Shown here in pieces: positions 17,647-29,983 of a stretch of DNA of 64,000 nt. Position numbers and translations under genes: made by a program. The notes below the pieces were generated by a model. It had not been told where the DNA came from and ran no database searches. It worked only from the letters and a program-made list of their open reading frames with translations. Origin of the DNA: Promicromonospora sp. MEB111 (lineage in GTDB: Bacteria; Actinomycetota; Actinomycetes; Actinomycetales; Cellulomonadaceae); contig NZ_JARVSD010000012.1 in NCBI RefSeq assembly GCF_030209445.1, forward strand, positions 124,001 through 188,000. Reading direction: 5' to 3'. Each line of letters opens with the position of its first letter. The first letter of the stretch is position 1.

Positions 17647-17897
17647 TCCGCCGGCTGTTCTGGGTGGGCGTCGGTGTGGCCGTCACCGTCGTCGTGATCC
17701 GCAAGGGCCGCCAGGTGGTCGCGCGGTACACGCCCGAGGCCGTCAGCGAGCGCGCCGCGGCCGCGGTGGACGACGCCGGTGTGCGCCTGGGCCAGATGGC
17801 GCGCACGTTCCGGTCGGAGTTCACCACGGCGCGCGCCGAGCGCGAGGCCGAGCTGATGGCCTCCCTCCGCGGCGAGCTGCAGAACCACCAGCGGTAG
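17643..17897 (+). CDS. Small membrane-anchored protein paired with DUF948
   Basis: 84 residues: a membrane helix at the N-terminus (MIRRLFWVGVGVAVTVVVIRKG) and a charged amphipathic helix (VRLGQMARTFRSEFTTARAEREAELMASLRGEL). Start and upstream stop overlap as ATGA, so translation is coupled. It is probably the DUF6167-type protein found at this position in related genomes (from memory). A joint membrane complex with the DUF948 protein is plausible but unproven. Confidence 0.75.
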   Translation: MIRRLFWVGVGVAVTVVVIRKGRQVVARYTPEAVSERAAAAVDDAGVRLGQMARTFRSEFTTARAEREAELMASLRGELQNHQR

Positions 17898-17949
17898 GCG
17901 TCGGCGACAGACGACGACGCCGGCGGCCGCCCGATCATTCAGTTTCCGT

Positions 17950-17970
17950 CTGCCGCGCTACCAGCGGCAG
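17950..17970 (+). terminator. Short hairpin between the DUF948 pair and alaS
   Basis: CTGCCGC (17950-17956) and GCGGCAG (17964-17970) pair perfectly around a 7-nt loop. It could end the upstream pair or lie at the alaS promoter. No T-box motif is visible. Confidence 0.4.
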
Positions 17971-18065
17971 AATAGGTACGTGCCCGGACAAGCGTCCCGC
18001 ACCAGAATTTGTGCACCCTCCAGTTCGACCCATCAGTACGACCGAGAAGAAGGACCACTGACCTC

Positions 18066-20759
<2,694 letters not shown>

Positions 20760-20763
20760 CGTC

Positions 20764-21324
20764 GTGACGGACACCGGTACCGAGCCGGGCCTCCCGCGGG
20801 GGGCCCGGCTCGGGGTCGACGTCGGCATGGCCCGGATCGGGCTGGCCGCGAGCGACCCCGACGGGCTGGTCGCCACCCCCGTGGAGACCGTGCCGCGGGT
20901 GCTGGCGGGCTCGGGGAAGCAGGGGTCACCGAGCGCGGAGGGCACCACGGCCGACGTGAAGCGGATCGTGGCCGAGGTGGTCGAGCGGTTCGCCGCCGTC
21001 GTCTACGTGGGGCTGCCCCGGCACCTGTCCGGCAAGGAGGGCGCGGCCACCGCCGACGCCCGCAGGTTCGCGGCCCGGCTGACCGTGGCCCTGGCCGCCG
21101 TCGGCGAGCGCGCTGAGGTACGCCTCGTGGACGAGCGGATGACGACCGTGTCGGCGCACCAGGCGCTCCACGCGGCGGGCAGAAAAACAAAGAAGCACAG
21201 GTCCGTGATCGATCAGGCCGCAGCCGTTATCATTCTGCAATCTGCACTAGACGCGGAGCGGGCGAAGGGGGAGCGCGCCGGCGAGCTCGTCGAGGTGCGG
21301 ACCGTGCACGACACGCACGAATGA
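20764..21324 (+). CDS. ruvX: Holliday-junction resolvase-like protein (YqgF/RuvX)
   Basis: 186 residues. The RNase H-fold nuclease signature GVDVGMARIGLA places the first catalytic Asp near residue 19. VYVGLPRHLSG and LVDERMTTVSAHQAL follow, with a final Asp in VIDQAAAVIILQSAL. YqgF proteins take part in 16S rRNA 5'-end maturation and/or recombination, depending on species. I start at the GTG at 20764 (VTDTGTEPGL), four bases after the alaS stop; the longer frame runs through alaS. A low-complexity insert (GSGKQGSPSAEG) sits in the loop after strand 2. Confidence 0.93.
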   Translation: MTDTGTEPGLPRGARLGVDVGMARIGLAASDPDGLVATPVETVPRVLAGSGKQGSPSAEGTTADVKRIVAEVVERFAAVVYVGLPRHLSGKEGAATADARRFAARLTVALAAVGERAEVRLVDERMTTVSAHQALHAAGRKTKKHRSVIDQAAAVIILQSALDAERAKGERAGELVEVRTVHDTHE

Positions 21325-21376
21325 GCTCAGCGCCACCCCCCATGGACACCCCCCGACGAAGGACAGTGAGTCTCCG

Positions 21377-22516
21377 GTGACGGACCTCTTCACGGCGCCC
21401 CCGCGCTCCCAGGCAGATCCCTCGTTCCCCGGGCCGAGATCAGGCCGGAGAGCCCAGCGGCGGCGTCGGCGCAACAAGCGCGGCCGCGCGGTGATCGTGC
21501 TGCTCGTGGCCCTCGTGCTGGTCGGCGGATCGGGCTACGCGATCTGGAGCAACCTCGATTCCCTGATGGGGCTGACCAACCCGCTGGAGTCCAAGGACTT
21601 CCCGGGTCCGGGCGGCGAGCAGGTCGACGTCGAGATCCCCGAGGGCGCGACGGGCACGGTCATGGGCCAGGAGCTGTACAAGGCCGGTGTGGTCGCCAGC
21701 GTGTCGGCGTTCACCGCTGCCTTCGAGGCCAACCCGGACTCGGTGTCGATCCGCCCCGGTACGCACGCCATGCTCGAGGAGATGCCCGCGCGGGACGCCG
21801 TCGCCCTGCTCGTGAAGAACGAGATGGTGGACCTGCAGCTCACCATCCCCGAGGGCTACACGGTGGACCAGATCGTGGAGCGCGCGGTGCAGGTCACGGG
21901 CCTGCCCGCCGAGGACTTCGAGGCCGCGCTGAAGAAGCCGGCCACGTTCGGCCTGCCGAAGCAGGCCGACGGCGACGCCGAGGGGTGGCTCTACGCCGGC
22001 ACCTACGCGCTCAAGCCCGACAAGGACACCGCTGCCGGGCTGCTGACGCAGATGGTCGACCGCACCGAGCAGGCCCTGCGGAAGAAGGACATCCCGGGCG
22101 GCGACTGGGAGGACGTGCTGACCAAGGCCTCGCTGGTGGAGCGGGAGGGCCTGCACGCCGAGGACAAGCCGAAGATCGCCCGCGCGATCGAGAACCGGCT
22201 CGAGGACGGCATGATCCTCCAGATCGACGCCGCGGTCGCCTACGGCGCCGGCAAGCCCGGTACCGAGCTGACCAAGGAGGACCTGCGCAACGAGAAGAAC
22301 CCGTACAACACGTACGAGCACACGGGGCTGCCGCCGGGTCCGATCGCGAGCCCGGGGGAGACCTCGATCGACGCCGTGCTCCACCCCACGCCGGGCGACT
22401 GGAAGTACTGGATCACGGTCAACCTGGACACGGGCGAGACCAAGTTCTCGGAGACCTACGAGCAGCACCTCGCCTACCAGCAGGAGCTTCGCGACTGGCA
22501 GGCGGCCAACGGCTGA
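21377..22516 (+). CDS. mltG: Endolytic murein transglycosylase MltG
   Basis: 379 residues. A basic cytoplasmic head (RRAQRRRRRNKRGR) leads to one membrane helix at ~35-57, a LysM-like region (VDVEIPEGATGTVMGQELYKAG), then the YceG catalytic domain. The catalytic Glu255 is in KASLVEREG, and the conserved ENRL, DAAVAYG and NPYNTYEHTGLPPGPI blocks are intact. It cleaves nascent glycan strands at the outer face of the membrane, setting their length. GTG start. It follows ruvX as in most Actinomycetota and is followed by a divergent paralogue. Confidence 0.95.
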   Translation: MTDLFTAPPRSQADPSFPGPRSGRRAQRRRRRNKRGRAVIVLLVALVLVGGSGYAIWSNLDSLMGLTNPLESKDFPGPGGEQVDVEIPEGATGTVMGQELYKAGVVASVSAFTAAFEANPDSVSIRPGTHAMLEEMPARDAVALLVKNEMVDLQLTIPEGYTVDQIVERAVQVTGLPAEDFEAALKKPATFGLPKQADGDAEGWLYAGTYALKPDKDTAAGLLTQMVDRTEQALRKKDIPGGDWEDVLTKASLVEREGLHAEDKPKIARAIENRLEDGMILQIDAAVAYGAGKPGTELTKEDLRNEKNPYNTYEHTGLPPGPIASPGETSIDAVLHPTPGDWKYWITVNLDTGETKFSETYEQHLAYQQELRDWQAANG

Positions 22517-22541
22517 GGGTGACGAATCCCCGGAGTTGGCC

Positions 22542-22567
22542 GGGAATGTACCGATCGGGGTAGCGTT
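22542..22567 (+). promoter_or_regulatory. Candidate ECF-sigma promoter of the second mltG
   Basis: GGGAAT (22542-22547), 16 bp, then CGTT (22564-22567): close to the GGGAAC-N16/17-CGTT consensus of actinobacterial SigE-type ECF factors. A housekeeping reading (TTGGCC, 19 bp, TAGCGT at 22561) overlaps it. Confidence 0.4.
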
Positions 22568-22682
22568 CGCGGCACCCGGGCTGTGATGCGATCGTGACGT
22601 GCGGTTGCAGTGTCGTGTTCCCGGTTGGTGACCAGCGTGGTTCGTCCAGTGATCCGCGCACCGTAGAGGATGGAGCGAGCGC

Positions 22683-23858
22683 GTGACCCAGGCCCTTCCG
22701 GGAGTGAATTATCAGGGGCCACCGAGGCACGCCAGCGGCTCGCGCGGTGGCCGGGGGGACCGCGACGGCAGCCACCGCCAAGGACGTCGGAGCGGGAGCC
22801 GGGGCGGCGGCGGGCGCGGCCCGCTGCGCCCGGTGCTGATCGCCGTCGTCGCCGCGGTGGTCGTCGTGGGCGCCCTGGGCGCGTGGACGGTGAAGAACGA
22901 CGGCTACCTCTTCGGGATCGAGACGCCGTTAGCCGCCGCCGACTACGAGGGCACCGGCGGCGATCCGGTCGCCGTCGACATCCCCGAGGCGGCCAACGGC
23001 TACACGATCGGCGCGGAGCTCGAGGCGAAGGACGTGGTGGCGAGCGCCGAGGCGTTCGTCCGGGCGTTCAACGCCAACCCGGACGCCGGGGGGATCCAGC
23101 CGGGCACGCACCAGATGAAGCTGCAGATGAGCGCGGAGTCGGCCGTGGCTCTGCTCGCGGAGAACAAGGTCGACCGCGGCGGGCTGACCGTCGTCGAGGG
23201 CCACACCGTGGCGCAGATCAAGGACACGATGGTCGAGCAGGGCTGGCCCGAGGCGGACGTGGACGCGGCCCTCGCGGACCCGGCGGCACTCGGCCTGCCG
23301 ACGGAGGCCGGGGGAGAGCTGGAGGGCTGGCTGGCGGCGAGCACGTACGACGCCAAGCCCGACACGGTGAGCGCGGCGGACGTGCTGGGGCAGATGGTCG
23401 CCCTGACCGTGCAGGAGCTCGGCGCGCTCAAGGTGCCGGCCGACCAGCGCAACGACCTGATCATCAAGGCCTCCCTGGTCGAGCGCGAGGCGCCGGACAA
23501 CTACCGGGGCGAGGTGGCCCGGGTGATCGACAACCGGCTCGCCGCGAACGAGCCGCTCGGCCTGGACGCCATCGACTCCTACGGGCGCAAGAAGCCGTCG
23601 CACCTGATCACCTCCGAGGAGTTCCAGGACAAGTCGTTCCCGTACGCCTCGCGCGTGGTCGCAGGGCTGCCGCCGACCGCGATCGGCGCGCCCAGCAACG
23701 CCTCCCTGGAGGCGGTCATGAACCCGCCCGAGGGTCCCTGGCGGTGGTACGTGACGGTGAACCTCGAGACGCAGGAGACCAAGTTCACCGACAACTACGA
23801 CGAGTTCCTCGTCTTCAAGGACGAGTACCAGGCCTGGGCAGCGGAGAACGGCTACTGA
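22683..23858 (+). CDS. MltG-like protein, second divergent copy
   Basis: 391 residues, same domain order as the upstream mltG: Arg/Gly-rich cytoplasmic head, membrane helix ~50-68, LysM-like region, YceG domain with catalytic-type Glu267 in KASLVEREA. The motifs downstream have drifted: DAAVAYG has become DAIDSYG, and NPYNTYEHTGLPPGPI has become FPYASRVVAGLPPTAI. It may therefore be a specialised or weakened lytic enzyme. It has its own upstream region with a possible envelope-stress promoter, and aroE follows one base after its stop. Confidence 0.85.
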   Translation: MTQALPGVNYQGPPRHASGSRGGRGDRDGSHRQGRRSGSRGGGGRGPLRPVLIAVVAAVVVVGALGAWTVKNDGYLFGIETPLAAADYEGTGGDPVAVDIPEAANGYTIGAELEAKDVVASAEAFVRAFNANPDAGGIQPGTHQMKLQMSAESAVALLAENKVDRGGLTVVEGHTVAQIKDTMVEQGWPEADVDAALADPAALGLPTEAGGELEGWLAASTYDAKPDTVSAADVLGQMVALTVQELGALKVPADQRNDLIIKASLVEREAPDNYRGEVARVIDNRLAANEPLGLDAIDSYGRKKPSHLITSEEFQDKSFPYASRVVAGLPPTAIGAPSNASLEAVMNPPEGPWRWYVTVNLETQETKFTDNYDEFLVFKDEYQAWAAENGY

Positions 23859-23859
23859 C

Positions 23860-24816
23860 ATGAGCGCCACCCCCTCGCGCCGGGCGGCCGTGCTCGGCCA
23901 CCCCGTCGCGCACTCCCTGTCCCCGGTGCTGCACACCGCCGCCTACCGGGCCCTCGGCCTGGCCGGCTGGGACTACGGCGTGCACGACGTCACCGAGGAC
24001 GCCCTGGCGGGCTTCCTGGACGACACCGAGCGGGACCCGGCGCAGGCCTGGGCCGGGCTGAGCCTGACGATGCCGCTGAAGCAGGCGGTCATCCCGCTGC
24101 TCGACCACGTCGAGCCGCTCGCCGAGGCGGTCGGCGCCGTGAACACGGTGCTGTTCACGGCGGTCGGCGGCGTGACCAGCACGACCGGCACCAACACCGA
24201 CGTGCACGGCATCGTCGCGGCGCTACGCGAGGGGCTGGGCGCGGGCGTGGCCGCGGGTCCCGGTAACCGTCCGGTCGCCGAGGCCGTGGTTCTGGGCGGG
24301 GGCGCCACAGCGGCGTCCGCCCTGGCGGCGCTGGCCGAGCTGGGCTGCGCGTCGGCGCAGGTCTTCGTGCGCTCCCTGGACCGCATCGGTCCGCTGCGCG
24401 AGGCCGTGGCCCGGATGGGCGTGACCCCGTCGTTCGAGGTGTTCGACGACAAGGCGACGACGTCGGCCCTGGCGAGCGCGGACGCCGTCGTCTCCACGAC
24501 GCCGAAGTACGCCGCCGACACCTGGGCGAAGCTGCTGACCGACGGCGCGCGCGGCGCCGCGCGCGACGGTGGCGCGGGCGGAGGCGATGAGGGCGGCGGC
24601 AGCGCCGCGCCCCGCGGCGTCCTGCTCGACGTCGTCTACGACCCCCGGCCGACCGCCCTGCAGTCCGCGTGGACGGCGCTCGGCGCCCGCGCGGTGGGCG
24701 GCGAGCGCATGCTGCTGCACCAGGCCGCGGAGCAGGTGCGCCTGATGACAGGGCAGGTGGCGCCGCTGGCGGCCATGGACGAGGCACTCCGCGCGGCCCT
24801 GGCCGTCCCGGCCTGA
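23860..24816 (+). CDS. aroE: Shikimate dehydrogenase
   Basis: 318 residues. Substrate-site motifs VLGHPVAHSLSPVLHTAAYRALG and LTMPLKQAV (with the catalytic-type Lys), NTDVHGI and the nucleotide loop GGGATAASAL are present; the C-terminal LLHQAAEQVRLMTGQ helix is typical. It reduces 3-dehydroshikimate with NADPH. A Gly/Asp-rich insert (DGGAGGGDEGGGSAA) interrupts the domain near residue 235, like other low-complexity inserts in this genome. It starts one base after the second mltG stop, so it probably shares that transcript; a hairpin then separates it from aroC. Confidence 0.93.
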   Translation: MSATPSRRAAVLGHPVAHSLSPVLHTAAYRALGLAGWDYGVHDVTEDALAGFLDDTERDPAQAWAGLSLTMPLKQAVIPLLDHVEPLAEAVGAVNTVLFTAVGGVTSTTGTNTDVHGIVAALREGLGAGVAAGPGNRPVAEAVVLGGGATAASALAALAELGCASAQVFVRSLDRIGPLREAVARMGVTPSFEVFDDKATTSALASADAVVSTTPKYAADTWAKLLTDGARGAARDGGAGGGDEGGGSAAPRGVLLDVVYDPRPTALQSAWTALGARAVGGERMLLHQAAEQVRLMTGQVAPLAAMDEALRAALAVPA

Positions 24817-24843
24817 CCTCGACTGCCCCCTGGCCCGTCGGGA

Positions 24844-24886
24844 GCGACACGCCGACGCCAGATCCTCGCGACCGTCGGTGTGTCGC
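24844..24886 (+). terminator. Hairpin between aroE and aroC
   Basis: GCGACACGCCGACG (24844-24857) pairs with 24873-24886 over 14 bp with one G-U, loop 15 nt. It splits the mltG-aroE unit from aroC-aroK-aroB. Confidence 0.6.
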
Positions 24887-24935
24887 CCACCGGACCGGTG
24901 CGCGGACCCCGTCACGCGCGTGAAACAATCCGACC

Positions 24936-26165
24936 ATGCTGCGTTGGTTGACATCGGGTGAGTCGCACGGTCCCGCACTCGTGGGCATGATGGAGGGTCT
25001 GCCCGCCGGGGTGGAGCTGACGACGTCGGACATCCAGGGCGCCCTGGCGCGCCGCCGCCTCGGCTACGGCCGCGGCGCCCGGATGAAGTTCGAGCAGGAC
25101 CAGGTGCGCGTCCTCGGCGGGCTGCGCCACGGCCTCACGCAGGGCGGGCCGCTCGCGATCGAGATCGCCAACACGGAGTGGCCCAAGTGGACCGACGTCA
25201 TGTCGGCCGACCCGGTGCCCGCCGAGGCGCTCCTCGTCGACGCCGGCACCGGCGACGAGCGCGAGGTGGCCCGCAACCGGCCGCTGACCCGCCCGCGTCC
25301 CGGGCACGCCGACCTCATCGGCATGCGCAAGTACGGCTTCGAGGACGCCCGGCCCGTGCTGGAGCGCGCCTCCGCCCGCGAGACCGCGGCGCGTGTGGCG
25401 CTCGGCGTGGCCGCCGCGAAGTTCCTCGAGCAGGCGCTCGGCATCCGCCTCGTGTCGCACGTGGTCGCCATCGGCGAGGCCGAGGCGCCCGACGACGCCG
25501 CGCTGCCGACCCCGGACGACGTCGCGGCGCTCGACGCCGACCCGGTGCGCTGCTTCGACGCCGCCTCCTCCAAGCTCATGGTCGAGGAGATCGACCTCGC
25601 CAAGAAGGACGGCGACACGCTGGGCGGCGTCGTCGAGGTGCTCGCCTACGGCGTGCCCTCCGGCCTGGGCACCTACGTGCAGGGCGACCGCCGGCTCGAC
25701 GCGCGGCTGGCCGCCGCCCTCATGGGCATCCAGGCGATCAAGGGCGTCGAGGTCGGCGACGGCTTCCGTACCGCCCGTCGTCGCGGCAGCGCCGCGCACG
25801 ACGAGATCGTCCGGGGAACCGCCCCCGACGGCCGCCCCGGTATCGAGCGCACCACCAACCGTGCCGGCGGCATCGAGGGCGGCATGTCGAACGGCGAGAT
25901 CGTGCGCGTGCGCGCCGCGATGAAGCCCATCTCGACCGTCCCGCGGGCGCTGCCGACCGTGGACACCGCCACGGGCGAGCCCGTCACGGCCCACCACCAG
26001 CGGTCCGACGTCTGCGCGGTGCCGCCCGCCGCCGTCGTCGCCGAGGCGATGGTGGCCCTCACCCTGGCCGAGGCCGCCGTCGAGAAGTTCGGCGGGGACT
26101 CCGTGGCCGAGGTGCGGCGCAACCTCGAGTCCTACGTGGCCGCCATCCCGGAGCTGCTGCAGTGA
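24936..26165 (+). CDS. aroC: Chorismate synthase
   Basis: 409 residues. It has the N-terminal [18 protein letters not shown] signature, the [35 protein letters not shown] block, and C-terminal [22 protein letters not shown] and [17 protein letters not shown] signatures. It makes chorismate from EPSP with reduced FMN. Its last codons overlap aroK by GTGA, giving a translationally coupled aroCKB unit. Confidence 0.98.
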   Translation: MLRWLTSGESHGPALVGMMEGLPAGVELTTSDIQGALARRRLGYGRGARMKFEQDQVRVLGGLRHGLTQGGPLAIEIANTEWPKWTDVMSADPVPAEALLVDAGTGDEREVARNRPLTRPRPGHADLIGMRKYGFEDARPVLERASARETAARVALGVAAAKFLEQALGIRLVSHVVAIGEAEAPDDAALPTPDDVAALDADPVRCFDAASSKLMVEEIDLAKKDGDTLGGVVEVLAYGVPSGLGTYVQGDRRLDARLAAALMGIQAIKGVEVGDGFRTARRRGSAAHDEIVRGTAPDGRPGIERTTNRAGGIEGGMSNGEIVRVRAAMKPISTVPRALPTVDTATGEPVTAHHQRSDVCAVPPAAVVAEAMVALTLAEAAVEKFGGDSVAEVRRNLESYVAAIPELLQ

Positions 26166-26806
26166 CGCGCTCCGCCGACGCGACCCGTCCGGTCGCCGTC
26201 ATGATCGGACCGCCCGGCTCCGGCAAGTCGAAGGTGGGCCGCACGCTCGCCGCGGGCCTGGGCGTCACGATCCGGGACACCGACGCGGACATCGAGGAGC
26301 GGGCCGGCAAGCCTGTCAGCGAGATCTTCGTGGACGACGGCGAGCCCCACTTCCGCGAGCTGGAGTCGGCGGCCGTGCTCGCCGCGCTCGCGGAGCACGA
26401 CGGCGTGCTGTCGCTCGGCGGCGGCGCCGTCATGAGCCTGGCCACCCAGGCGGCCCTGACCCGGTACGCGGCCGACGGCGGGCACGTCGTCTTCCTCGAC
26501 GTGCCGCTGGCGATCGCGGCCCAGCGGGTCGGCATGAACCAGGCCCGCCCGCTGCTGCTCGGCAACCCGCGCGCGCAGTGGCAGAAGCTGATGACCGAGC
26601 GGCGTCCCACGTACGAGCGCCTGGCGACCCTGACGATCGTGTCGAGCGACCGGCCGGGCGAGCAGGTCGCGGCGGAGATCATCGAGGCCCTCGGCCTGGA
26701 GCTGCGCGTGCCGGAGCTGACGGACCCCAAGCGGGCCGAGGCCGAGCAGAACGCCGCGGCGCAGAACACCGCCGAGGAGAACAAGACGGAGGAGAACGTC
26801 ACGTGA
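26162..26806 (+). CDS. aroK: Shikimate kinase
   Basis: 214 residues. The Walker [12 protein letters not shown] is at ~16-26, [30 protein letters not shown] contains the shikimate-binding Asp and the family FxxxGE-like region, and LGGGAV follows. The C-terminus has a Glu/Asn/Ala-rich tail ([21 protein letters not shown]) absent from most homologues, probably a disordered extension. Start at the GTG overlapping the aroC stop (GTGA); it likewise overlaps aroB. Confidence 0.96.
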   Translation: MTRSADATRPVAVMIGPPGSGKSKVGRTLAAGLGVTIRDTDADIEERAGKPVSEIFVDDGEPHFRELESAAVLAALAEHDGVLSLGGGAVMSLATQAALTRYAADGGHVVFLDVPLAIAAQRVGMNQARPLLLGNPRAQWQKLMTERRPTYERLATLTIVSSDRPGEQVAAEIIEALGLELRVPELTDPKRAEAEQNAAAQNTAEENKTEENVT

Positions 26807-27960
26807 GCACCGACAGCGCCCCCACCCGGATCACCGTCCGGGGAGACGCCCCCTACGACGTCGTCATCGGCCGGCACCTGCTGGGTGAGCTGCCGGGGCT
26901 GGTGGGCAAGGCCGCCAAGGTGATGGTGATCCACCCCGCCGCGCTGTCGGCGACGGCGGACGCGATCGCCGAGGACCTCAAGGCGGCGGGCTACGAGGCG
27001 TTCGTCGCGGAGGTGCCGGACGCCGAGTCGGCCAAGACGCCGCAGGTGGCCGCGTTCCTCTGGGGTCTGCTCGGGCAGCTGGACTTCACGCGCTCGGACG
27101 CGATCGTCGGCGTCGGCGGGGGAGCGACCACCGACCTCGCCGGCTTCGTGGCGGCGACCTGGCTGCGCGGCATCCGCGTGGTGCACGTGCCGACGACGCT
27201 GCTCGCGATGGTCGACGCGGCCGTGGGCGGCAAGACTGGTATCAACACGGCCGAGGGCAAGAACCTCGTGGGCGCGTTCCACCCGCCGGCAGGCGTGCTG
27301 TGCGACCTCGCGGCGCTCGGCTCGTTGGACAAGTGGGACCTCGTCGCGGGCATGGCCGAGGTGGTCAAGACGGGCTTCATCGCCGACCCGGTGATCCTCG
27401 ACCTGGTCGAGGCGCACGTCGACGAGCTGCGGAACTGGGCCGGCGCCGATGCCACGGACGAGACCTGGGCCGTGATCGCCGAGCTCGTGGAGCGGTCGGT
27501 GCGGGTCAAGGCCGAGGTGGTGGGAGAGGACCTCAAGGAGGCCGGCCTGCGCGAGATCCTCAACTACGGGCACACGCTGGGGCACGCGATCGAGCTGGTC
27601 GAGCGCTACCAGTGGCGCCACGGCGCCGCGGTGAGCGTGGGCATGATCTTCGCCGCCGAGCTCGCCCGGATGGCCGGCAAGCTGCCCGACGACGTCGCCG
27701 ACCGGCACCGCTCGCTGCTGGACTCGCTGGGGCTGCCGGTGCACTACCGGGGCGACCGCTGGGACCAGTTGCTCGCCGCGATGCGCCGCGACAAGAAGGC
27801 TCGCGGCGACCTGTTGCGGTTCGTGGTGCTGGACGACGTCGCCAAGCCGGTGCGGCTGGAGGGTCCCGACCCGACGCTGCTGGCCGCCGCCTACGCCGAG
27901 GTGGCCAAGGAGCCGCCGACGAAGGGCCCGGGCACCCCGGTCACGCTGACGCTGGGCTGA
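26803..27960 (+). CDS. aroB: 3-Dehydroquinate synthase
   Basis: 385 residues. NAD-binding and catalytic blocks are clear: [52 protein letters not shown], and the zinc ligands in GHTLGHAIE and [11 protein letters not shown]. It converts DAHP to 3-dehydroquinate. GTG start overlapping the aroK stop. In related genomes aroQ and efp follow directly; here they are ~15 kb downstream. Confidence 0.97.
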   Translation: MSTDSAPTRITVRGDAPYDVVIGRHLLGELPGLVGKAAKVMVIHPAALSATADAIAEDLKAAGYEAFVAEVPDAESAKTPQVAAFLWGLLGQLDFTRSDAIVGVGGGATTDLAGFVAATWLRGIRVVHVPTTLLAMVDAAVGGKTGINTAEGKNLVGAFHPPAGVLCDLAALGSLDKWDLVAGMAEVVKTGFIADPVILDLVEAHVDELRNWAGADATDETWAVIAELVERSVRVKAEVVGEDLKEAGLREILNYGHTLGHAIELVERYQWRHGAAVSVGMIFAAELARMAGKLPDDVADRHRSLLDSLGLPVHYRGDRWDQLLAAMRRDKKARGDLLRFVVLDDVAKPVRLEGPDPTLLAAAYAEVAKEPPTKGPGTPVTLTLG

Positions 27961-27972
27961 ACTCTCACCTTT

Positions 27973-28027
27973 GAGGCCTGTGTTTCTTCGCTTTGAGCCC
28001 CCTCAAAGCGAAGAAACACCGGGCCTC
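27973..28027 (+). terminator. aroCKB terminator, 18-bp perfect stem with 4-nt loop
   Basis: GTGTTTCTTCGCTTTGAG (27980-27997) is fully complementary to 28002-28019 around CCCC. An outer GAGGCC/GGCCTC pair (27973-27978, 28022-28027) extends it. The arms are only ~45% G+C, strikingly low for this genome. Confidence 0.85.
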
Positions 28028-28080
28028 GAAAAGGGCTACTTTGCCAGCGCTCGGTGCGAAGCGGACATTAGCCTCAGGGC

Positions 28081-29028
28081 ATGAGCTTCGATCCTGGTTT
28101 CCGAGCCGCGCGCAAGGCCGGCTCACCCGGCATGTTCGGGTTGCTCTTCCCGCTGGTGTTCCTGGGCTTGCTGGTCCTCCTCGCGGGTCCGTTCTCGCTC
28201 GCGGGTCCGTTCTCGTCCGCCGACGGTTTCGGCGCGCCGCCGCCGTTCCTCGTGGTCGCCGGGATCGCGGCCCTGATCGTGCTGTGGATCTTCGTCAAGG
28301 GGGTCCGGCGCTGGGCCCGCAACCGTGCCGCCTGGTCCGGGGCCGCGCGGGGTGCGGTCTCCCTGACCCTGAACGGCGAGGCGGTGGCCGCGCAGCGTGA
28401 GGTGTCCGGCCGGCCGATGCGGACGGTGGTGGTCGAGCACCGCGGGCACCAGCAGTACCTGCACCTGCTGTTCCCGAAGGACGCGTCGGCCGACACCATG
28501 GTTCCGGGTCGGGTGACGGTCGAGTTCTTCGCCGGGGACACCGTCGAGGGCCCGGCGCGGCTGCTGCTGGCCGACGGCCGGACGCTGTGGGCCTTCACCT
28601 CGCAGCTCGGGACGCGGGCACAACCGAAGCCCCGAGCGACCCGGTCGTCCGGCGCGACGTCCGCCACGACGACCGGCACCGCGTCCGACGGGAGCGCGGC
28701 CCTGCTGGTGCCCGGGACGTTCGGGCCGGCCGCGCCTGGCGACCGTGGACGGGGCGACGACGGAGTCGGTGACGGATTTGGCGAGGGGCTCGGTGACGCC
28801 GTGCCCTCGCCGGACCCGTCGGCGAACGCGACATGGTCCGGCGGCGACGGCTGGACCGGCGGCAGCACCTGGGGCGGAGACTCGACCTGGACGGGCTCGG
28901 ACGGCGGCGGCTCCGGTCACGCCGGGGGCGGCGGTGACGGTGGCGGGTGGTTCGGCGGCGGCGACTCGGGCGGCTGGTCCGGGGGCGACTCCGGCGGCGG
29001 CGGTGGCGACTCGGGCGGCGGTTCCTGA
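28081..29028 (+). CDS. Two-helix membrane protein with Gly/Ser/Trp-rich tail
   Basis: 315 residues. Two membrane helices (FGLLFPLVFLGLLVLLAG and FLVVAGIAALIVLWIFVKG) are followed by a soluble beta-rich segment (~90-190: VSLTLNGEAVAAQREVSG, RTVVVEHRGHQQYLHLLFP). The long tail is rich in Gly, Ser and Asp with Trp repeats (FGGGDSGGWSGGDSGGGGG). Similar tails occur in secreted or surface actinobacterial proteins of unknown role. ATG lies 6 nt after TAGCCT (28069-28074), a leaderless layout. I do not recognise the family. Confidence 0.7.
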   Translation: MSFDPGFRAARKAGSPGMFGLLFPLVFLGLLVLLAGPFSLAGPFSSADGFGAPPPFLVVAGIAALIVLWIFVKGVRRWARNRAAWSGAARGAVSLTLNGEAVAAQREVSGRPMRTVVVEHRGHQQYLHLLFPKDASADTMVPGRVTVEFFAGDTVEGPARLLLADGRTLWAFTSQLGTRAQPKPRATRSSGATSATTTGTASDGSAALLVPGTFGPAAPGDRGRGDDGVGDGFGEGLGDAVPSPDPSANATWSGGDGWTGGSTWGGDSTWTGSDGGGSGHAGGGGDGGGWFGGGDSGGWSGGDSGGGGGDSGGGS

Positions 29029-29198
29029 CGCCGGCGCTCCCGGCGTCGTCCGTTCTGCCGGCCTCGGCGTGGCGGGCGAACCTTGGGTGATCTTGTCCTG
29101 TTTTCTGTGCAATGCGCGGCTCGGGCGCCTAGCGTCCGAAGAGCAGGGGAGATGAGCGCGCGTGGTACGGCCGCGTGCCGACCGAGAGGTGCCCCGTC

Positions 29199-29969
29199 AT
29201 GCGCAAGGTCTACAACCTTCCACCAGGCTGGCCGGTCCCGCCCGCGGGCTGGAGCCCGGATCCTGAGTGGCAACCGAATCCCGAGTGGTCGACCCCTGCC
29301 GGCTGGCAGCTGTGGGTCGACGTCCCGGACACGGCTCTGATCGGCACTGACGCGGTCGCCGTGGACGTGCCGGACGAGCAGACGGATGCAGCGCGAAACC
29401 GGAGGCGTTGGATCGTGGCCGGCTGGGCGGCAGCGGCCGTTCTGATCTTCTTCGTGGGCGTCGGTATCGGCAGCGCAGGTGGGGGTCAGGACGACACCGC
29501 GGTCGCGGAGGCCGAGGCCTCGGCGTCCGCCTCCGCGGCAGCGGCCTTCGCGGCCGTGGACGAGGAGCGCGCGCAACTCGAGAGCGAGCAGGCCGACCTC
29601 GCCGAGGCCCAGGCGGCTCTCGAGACCGGCGAGGCCGCGCTGGCCGACGACCGGAAGAGCCTGGACAGCCGTGCCGACGAGGTGGCGAAGAAGGAGAAGA
29701 AGCTCCGGACGCGAGAGTCCGACGTCAAGGCGGCCGAGGCCGAGGTCGGCACGCGAGAGTCCGACGTGGCCGAGCGCGAGGCGGCCGTCGAGGCCTCCGA
29801 GGCAGCCGGGCTGGTGGGCGGTGACACCGGGCCGGCCGACTCCGGGGGCACGACCTACTACGAGAACTGCGACGCTGCGCGGGCCGCAGGTGCCGCGCCG
29901 GTGTACAGCGGCGACCCTGGCTACGGCTCCCACCTGGACCGGGACGGCGACGGGGTCGGCTGCGAATAG
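29199..29969 (+). CDS. Membrane-anchored coiled-coil protein with excalibur calcium-binding domain
   Basis: 256 residues. The N-terminal cytoplasmic part has a Trp/Pro motif repeated (LPPGWPVPPAGWSPDPEW, PEWSTPAGWQLW). One membrane helix at ~70-90 leads to an Ala/Glu/Asp-rich coiled coil (~110-200) containing a duplicated TRESDVKAAEAEV / TRESDVAEREAAV. The C-terminal ~38 residues (TYYENCDAARAAGAAPVY then DRDGDGVGCE) are an excalibur domain with a DxDxDG calcium loop and two Cys. It probably sits at the cell surface; function unknown. ATG chosen with GAGAGG upstream. Confidence 0.8.
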   Translation: MRKVYNLPPGWPVPPAGWSPDPEWQPNPEWSTPAGWQLWVDVPDTALIGTDAVAVDVPDEQTDAARNRRRWIVAGWAAAAVLIFFVGVGIGSAGGGQDDTAVAEAEASASASAAAAFAAVDEERAQLESEQADLAEAQAALETGEAALADDRKSLDSRADEVAKKEKKLRTRESDVKAAEAEVGTRESDVAEREAAVEASEAAGLVGGDTGPADSGGTTYYENCDAARAAGAAPVYSGDPGYGSHLDRDGDGVGCE

Positions 29970-29983
29970 CGCGAGACGTCGTT

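Noticed and set aside
17898-18065. Possible T-box or other leader before alaS
   Set aside because: No T-box core or specifier loop visible; only a 7-bp hairpin. I keep that hairpin as a weak terminator.
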